The position numbers and the translations under genes were made by a program. DNA of 8,898 nt from an uncultured Burkholderiales bacterium (GTDB taxonomy: Bacteria > Pseudomonadota > Gammaproteobacteria > Burkholderiales > Burkholderiaceae_F), in assembly GCA_903871435.1 (NCBI GenBank), contig CAIQGU010000440.1, forward strand, positions 1 through 8,898, read 5' to 3'. The notes beneath the pieces are model-generated. The model was not told where the DNA came from. It searched no databases and saw nothing but the letters and a program-made list of their open reading frames with translations. Of the stretch, positions 5,901 through 8,898 are shown piece after piece; position 1 is the first letter of the stretch, and each line of letters starts with the position of its first letter.

Positions 5901-7361
5901 ATGAACGCCATCACCGCGTTGATACGCAACGACCTGCGCCTGTATTTTTCCAGCCGCCGTGCGCTGCTGATGAACATACTCGCGCCCATACTCATCGCGG
6001 CATTTTTCGGCTCGATGTTCGATTCCGACGCGTCCAAGGGACCCCAACGTATCCCCATCGCCGTGGTTGACCTGGACCACAGCGACATCTCCACCCGGAT
6101 CCTCGCCGCGATGAAGGCCGACACGACCTTTGACATCCGGGAACTGGACGAGGCCGCAGCGCAAGGACTGGTAAAAAAAGGCGAGGTGCGTGCCAGCGTG
6201 GTCATTCCCGCGGGTTTCGGACAGCAGCTGCTGGGCGCGGTCTTCAATCCGAACGCCAAACCCGTCATCGCCGTGCACTACGATCCGTCCCAGTCGATGA
6301 CGCTGGCGGTGGTCAACGGCCTCCTGGTCCAGTATGTGCTCCAAGGCCTGGCGCAATCGGCGCTGAGCGGCAGCGCGGGCGGCACACTGCTCTCGTCGGC
6401 ACGCGACCAGCTCACCGGGAACAAGACCCTGGATGTCGAACTCAAGCGCCGGCTGCTGGCCATCGTCGACGCCGCCGATAATGCCCGTGCGGCGGCGGGG
6501 CCGGCGACGAGACCCGCAACGGCGACAGCCACTGCGACGCCAACAGCCGGGGCATCAACTGAGGTACCAGCAGCAGCCCTATCGCCAGCACCTTCCGCGA
6601 CACCGGCAGGACAGGGCGCAGCAGCAGCGGCACAAGCCGCGACATCCGGCAATGCGTCAAGCGCGGCACCACCACCGCCCGGTGCCGCCCCGCCAAAAGC
6701 CGTACGCCTGCAATTGCCTTTCACCACGCGTGACGAGGCCGTAACGTCTGGCGCAGACCGCAAATACAACAGTTACGCGCACGCGTTTGCCGGAATGAGC
6801 GTGCAGTTCATTCTGTTCATGGGCATCGACCTGGGCGTGGGCTTGCTGATGGCGCGCCGCTTGGGTTTATGGAAGCGGCTGCGCGCTGCACCGCTGTCCC
6901 GCGCGGCACTCATCGGTTCGCGCATGGGCAGCGGCGCGCTGATCGCGTTCATTTTGCTGTTGGTGATCTTTGCGGCCGCGATGGCGATCTTTGGCGTGCG
7001 CATCGAGGGCAGTATCGCCGGATTCATCGGCGTGGCCATCGCGTTTGCCGTGCTTACCGCCACCTTCGGGCTGCTGATCGCCGCGCTGGGCAAGACGCCG
7101 GAAGCGACCCGCGGCCTGGCGGTGTTCGTGACGCTGCTGCTGGTGATGCTGAGCGGCGCATGGGTGCCGAGTTTCGTCTTTCCCGAATGGCTGCAGACCG
7201 TATCCCTGTTCGTGCCCAGCCGCTGGGCGGTGGACGGGCTCGATGGCATGACCTGGCGCGGCCTGGGGTTTGACGCGGCGCTGGCTCCCATCGGCGTTAT
7301 GCTGGGATTCAGCGCGGCCTTTGCCGGCCTCGCGCTGTGGCGATTTGACTGGGAAGAATAA
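5901..7361 (+). CDS. ABC-2 type exporter, permease subunit
   Basis: A 486-residue membrane subunit, partner of the preceding ATPase. TM1 is about residues 21-40 (ALLMNILAPILIAAFFGSMF). A large extracytoplasmic domain follows (41-290), starting with the strand IPIAVVDLDHSD common to ABC2_membrane_3 permeases of the YhfB/YbhR/drug-export kind. Five further hydrophobic segments lie in the C-terminal part: about 297-317, 341-364, 369-395, 404-423 and 460-480. Within the outer domain, residues 193-266 are an Ala/Thr/Pro-rich low-complexity linker, unusual for the family. It starts at the ATG five bases after the ATPase stop; the long in-frame extension upstream is only the ATPase gene read in another frame. 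The family exports hydrophobic drugs, lipids or polymers, and the cargo here is unknown. Linkage to an amine dehydrogenase suggests a small toxic compound, by inference only. Confidence 0.9.
   Translation: MNAITALIRNDLRLYFSSRRALLMNILAPILIAAFFGSMFDSDASKGPQRIPIAVVDLDHSDISTRILAAMKADTTFDIRELDEAAAQGLVKKGEVRASVVIPAGFGQQLLGAVFNPNAKPVIAVHYDPSQSMTLAVVNGLLVQYVLQGLAQSALSGSAGGTLLSSARDQLTGNKTLDVELKRRLLAIVDAADNARAAAGPATRPATATATATPTAGASTEVPAAALSPAPSATPAGQGAAAAAQAATSGNASSAAPPPPGAAPPKAVRLQLPFTTRDEAVTSGADRKYNSYAHAFAGMSVQFILFMGIDLGVGLLMARRLGLWKRLRAAPLSRAALIGSRMGSGALIAFILLLVIFAAAMAIFGVRIEGSIAGFIGVAIAFAVLTATFGLLIAALGKTPEATRGLAVFVTLLLVMLSGAWVPSFVFPEWLQTVSLFVPSRWAVDGLDGMTWRGLGFDAALAPIGVMLGFSAAFAGLALWRFDWEE
7351..7357 (+). 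promoter_or_regulatory. Ribosome binding site for TTG-started dehydrogenase
   Basis: GGGAAGA, inside the last codons of the permease gene, lies six bases before TTG 7364. It supports this TTG as the start and implies translation coupled to the permease. Confidence 0.55.
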
Positions 7362-7363
7362 GT

Positions 7364-8898
7364 TTGAGCAACCGCGATCCGCGCTACGACATCCTCTTTG
7401 AACCGGTGCGTATCGGGCCCGTAACCGCAAAAAACCGTTTCTTCCAGGTGCCCCATTGCAACGGCATGGGCTATCGCGACCCGTCGGCACTGGCCACCAT
7501 GCGCGCCATCAAGGCCGAGGGCGGCTGGGGGGTGGTCTGCTCGGAGCAGGCGGAGATCCATCCCAGCGCGGAGATCACCCCGTTTGTGGAGCTGCGCATC
7601 TGGGACGACCAGGATCTGCCCATGCTGGCGCGCATCGCCGCATCGATCCATGACCACGGCGCCCTGGCCGGGCTGCAGTTATGTCACAACGGCATGAACG
7701 CGCCCAATCTGTACTCACGCGAGATCCCCCTGGGACCGGCTGATCTGCCGGTGGCCAGCATCTACAACGATCCGGTGCAGGCGCGCACCATGACCCGGCG
7801 CGACATTCGCGATCTGCGCCGCTGGCACCGTGAAGCGGCTGTACGGGCGCGGCGCGCCGACTATGACATCGTCTACATCTACGCCGGCAAGCTGTTTGGC
7901 GGCCCCATGTTCTTTCTCTCGCGCCGCTACAACAGCCGCACCGATGAATATGGCGGCAGCCTGGAAAACCGCGCGCGCCTGCTGCGCGAGCTGATCGAGG
8001 ATGTGAAAGATGCCGTGGGCGACCGTTGCGCGGTGGCCTGCCGCATTTCCATGGACGAGATGATCGGCACCGAGGGCTTGCACGCCGCCGAAGCGCGCGA
8101 CGTCATCGCCCACATGGCCGAACTGCCAGACTTGTGGGACCTGACGCTCTCGGGTTGGGACAACGACAGCCAGACCTCGCGTTTTGCCGATGAGGCCTAC
8201 CAGGAACCTTACGTGCTGGGCGTCAAGGCGCTCACCAGCAAGCCCGTGGTTGGCGTGGGCCGGTTCACGTCGCCCGACACCATGGTTCGCCTGGTGCGCC
8301 AGGGCGTGCTGGACCTGATCGGCGCGGCGCGCCCGTCCATCGCGGATCCCTTTTTGCCGCGCAAGATCGACGAAGGCCGGGTGGAAGACATCCGCGAATG
8401 CATAGGCTGCAATATCTGCGTGGCGGGCGACCATACATCGTCCATCATCCGCTGCACCCAGAATCCGTCCATGGGCGAAGAATGGCGCCGTGGCTGGCAC
8501 CCGGAACGCATCCGCCGGCGCCACGCCGATGCGCGCGTGCTGGTCGTGGGCGCGGGACCCGCAGGACTCGAGGCCGCGATGATGCTGGGGCGGCGCGGCT
8601 ACGAGGTGGCGCTGGCCGAGCGCGGCACGGAGCTCGGTGGGCGCCTGGTGGGCGAACGCCGCCTGCCGGGCCTGGCCGCCTGGGGCCGGGTGGTGGATTA
8701 CCGGGAAGGCCAGATCGCCCGCATGCCGGGCGTGAGCGTCTACCGCGACAGTCCTCTTGGAGTTGACGACATCCTCGCCTTCGGGTTCGAACACGTGCTG
8801 CTGGCAACCGGATCGCGGTGGCGTGCCGACGCGGGCCGTTTCATTGGAGAGCCGGGTGGATTCGGAAGTGGAAACGGCATTGCGTGCCACCTCATCGG
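7364..8898 (+). CDS. Histamine/trimethylamine dehydrogenase-family flavoprotein, incomplete at window end
   Basis: 511 codons without a stop, cut by the window edge; the family is about 690-730 residues. It oxidatively deaminates or demethylates amines, passing electrons from FMN through a 4Fe-4S cluster to an electron-transfer protein. An old-yellow-enzyme-like barrel (1 to about 340) includes VPHC with Cys32 at the position of the 6-S-cysteinyl-FMN cysteine. RTDEYGGSLENRAR and the phosphate-binding GVGRF...GAARPSIADPF follow. Cys346, Cys349, Cys352 and Cys364 (CIGCNIC...C) form the cluster site. RRGWHPE and GAGPAG (396-401) open the ADP/FAD-like Rossmann domain, and ATGSRW lies near the end. 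By eye against trimethylamine dehydrogenase, Tyr60 is Gln62, Trp264 is Trp265, Trp355 is Asp356 and Asp267 is Asp268. Gln/Trp/Asp is the reported histamine dehydrogenase pattern, so trimethylamine is an unlikely substrate. Tyr169 is kept (Tyr173), but His172 reads as Lys176. It begins two bases after the permease stop. Confidence 0.9.
   Translation, partial: MSNRDPRYDILFEPVRIGPVTAKNRFFQVPHCNGMGYRDPSALATMRAIKAEGGWGVVCSEQAEIHPSAEITPFVELRIWDDQDLPMLARIAASIHDHGALAGLQLCHNGMNAPNLYSREIPLGPADLPVASIYNDPVQARTMTRRDIRDLRRWHREAAVRARRADYDIVYIYAGKLFGGPMFFLSRRYNSRTDEYGGSLENRARLLRELIEDVKDAVGDRCAVACRISMDEMIGTEGLHAAEARDVIAHMAELPDLWDLTLSGWDNDSQTSRFADEAYQEPYVLGVKALTSKPVVGVGRFTSPDTMVRLVRQGVLDLIGAARPSIADPFLPRKIDEGRVEDIRECIGCNICVAGDHTSSIIRCTQNPSMGEEWRRGWHPERIRRRHADARVLVVGAGPAGLEAAMMLGRRGYEVALAERGTELGGRLVGERRLPGLAAWGRVVDYREGQIARMPGVSVYRDSPLGVDDILAFGFEHVLLATGSRWRADAGRFIGEPGGFGSGNGIACHLI

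Noticed and set aside
7715..8890. 391-codon open frame on the minus strand
   Set aside because: It is antisense to the dehydrogenase gene, which has full cofactor motifs; the His/Ala/Arg-rich translation is typical of a GC-bias shadow.

Overview
Most of the window (about 745 to the end) is GC-rich bacterial DNA with dense gene packing. Protein style (a Cache-type chemoreceptor, a DrrA-like ABC exporter, a periplasmic metallophosphoesterase, a 6-S-cysteinyl-FMN dehydrogenase) suggests a betaproteobacterium of the Burkholderiales, probably near Alcaligenaceae such as Achromobacter or Bordetella. That placement is by eye. I see no tRNA, rRNA, insertion sequence or CRISPR array.

The first ~740 bases are different. 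They hold a GT microsatellite, an 11-bp tandem repeat rich in CTAG, a purine/G-rich minisatellite with a 43-bp unit, and an ACGG run. Between the repeats lie two short stretches that read, on the minus strand, as phase-compatible exons bounded by GT/AG signals with pyrimidine-rich introns. This looks like nuclear DNA of a eukaryote, possibly a GC-rich alga, joined to the bacterial sequence near 729-747. The junction cuts a bacterial gene in two: a minus-strand Omp85/BamA-like outer-membrane barrel gene keeps its start but loses its end. A chimeric assembly or library is the simplest explanation.

Bacterial layout, left to right: the truncated barrel protein gene (minus, 727-1284); a purple-acid-phosphatase-like metallophosphoesterase, probably a cysteine-rich lipoprotein (minus, 1417 to about 2877), whose start region looks frameshifted; an intergenic region of about 0.3 kb with an inverted repeat and a possible FliA-type promoter; a methyl-accepting chemotaxis protein (plus, 3200-4849); then a tight plus-strand set of ABC ATPase (4960-5895), ABC-2 permease (5901-7361) and an iron-sulfur flavoprotein dehydrogenase (7364 to the window end, incomplete).

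The most interesting bacterial gene is the last. It belongs to the trimethylamine/dimethylamine/histamine dehydrogenase family. Its active site carries Gln, Trp and Asp where trimethylamine dehydrogenase has its Tyr-Trp-Trp aromatic bowl, which is the pattern reported for histamine dehydrogenase. It starts two bases after the permease stop, so the exporter and the amine-oxidising enzyme are probably made together. That pairing suggests a role in handling an amine or a related toxic compound, which is inference.
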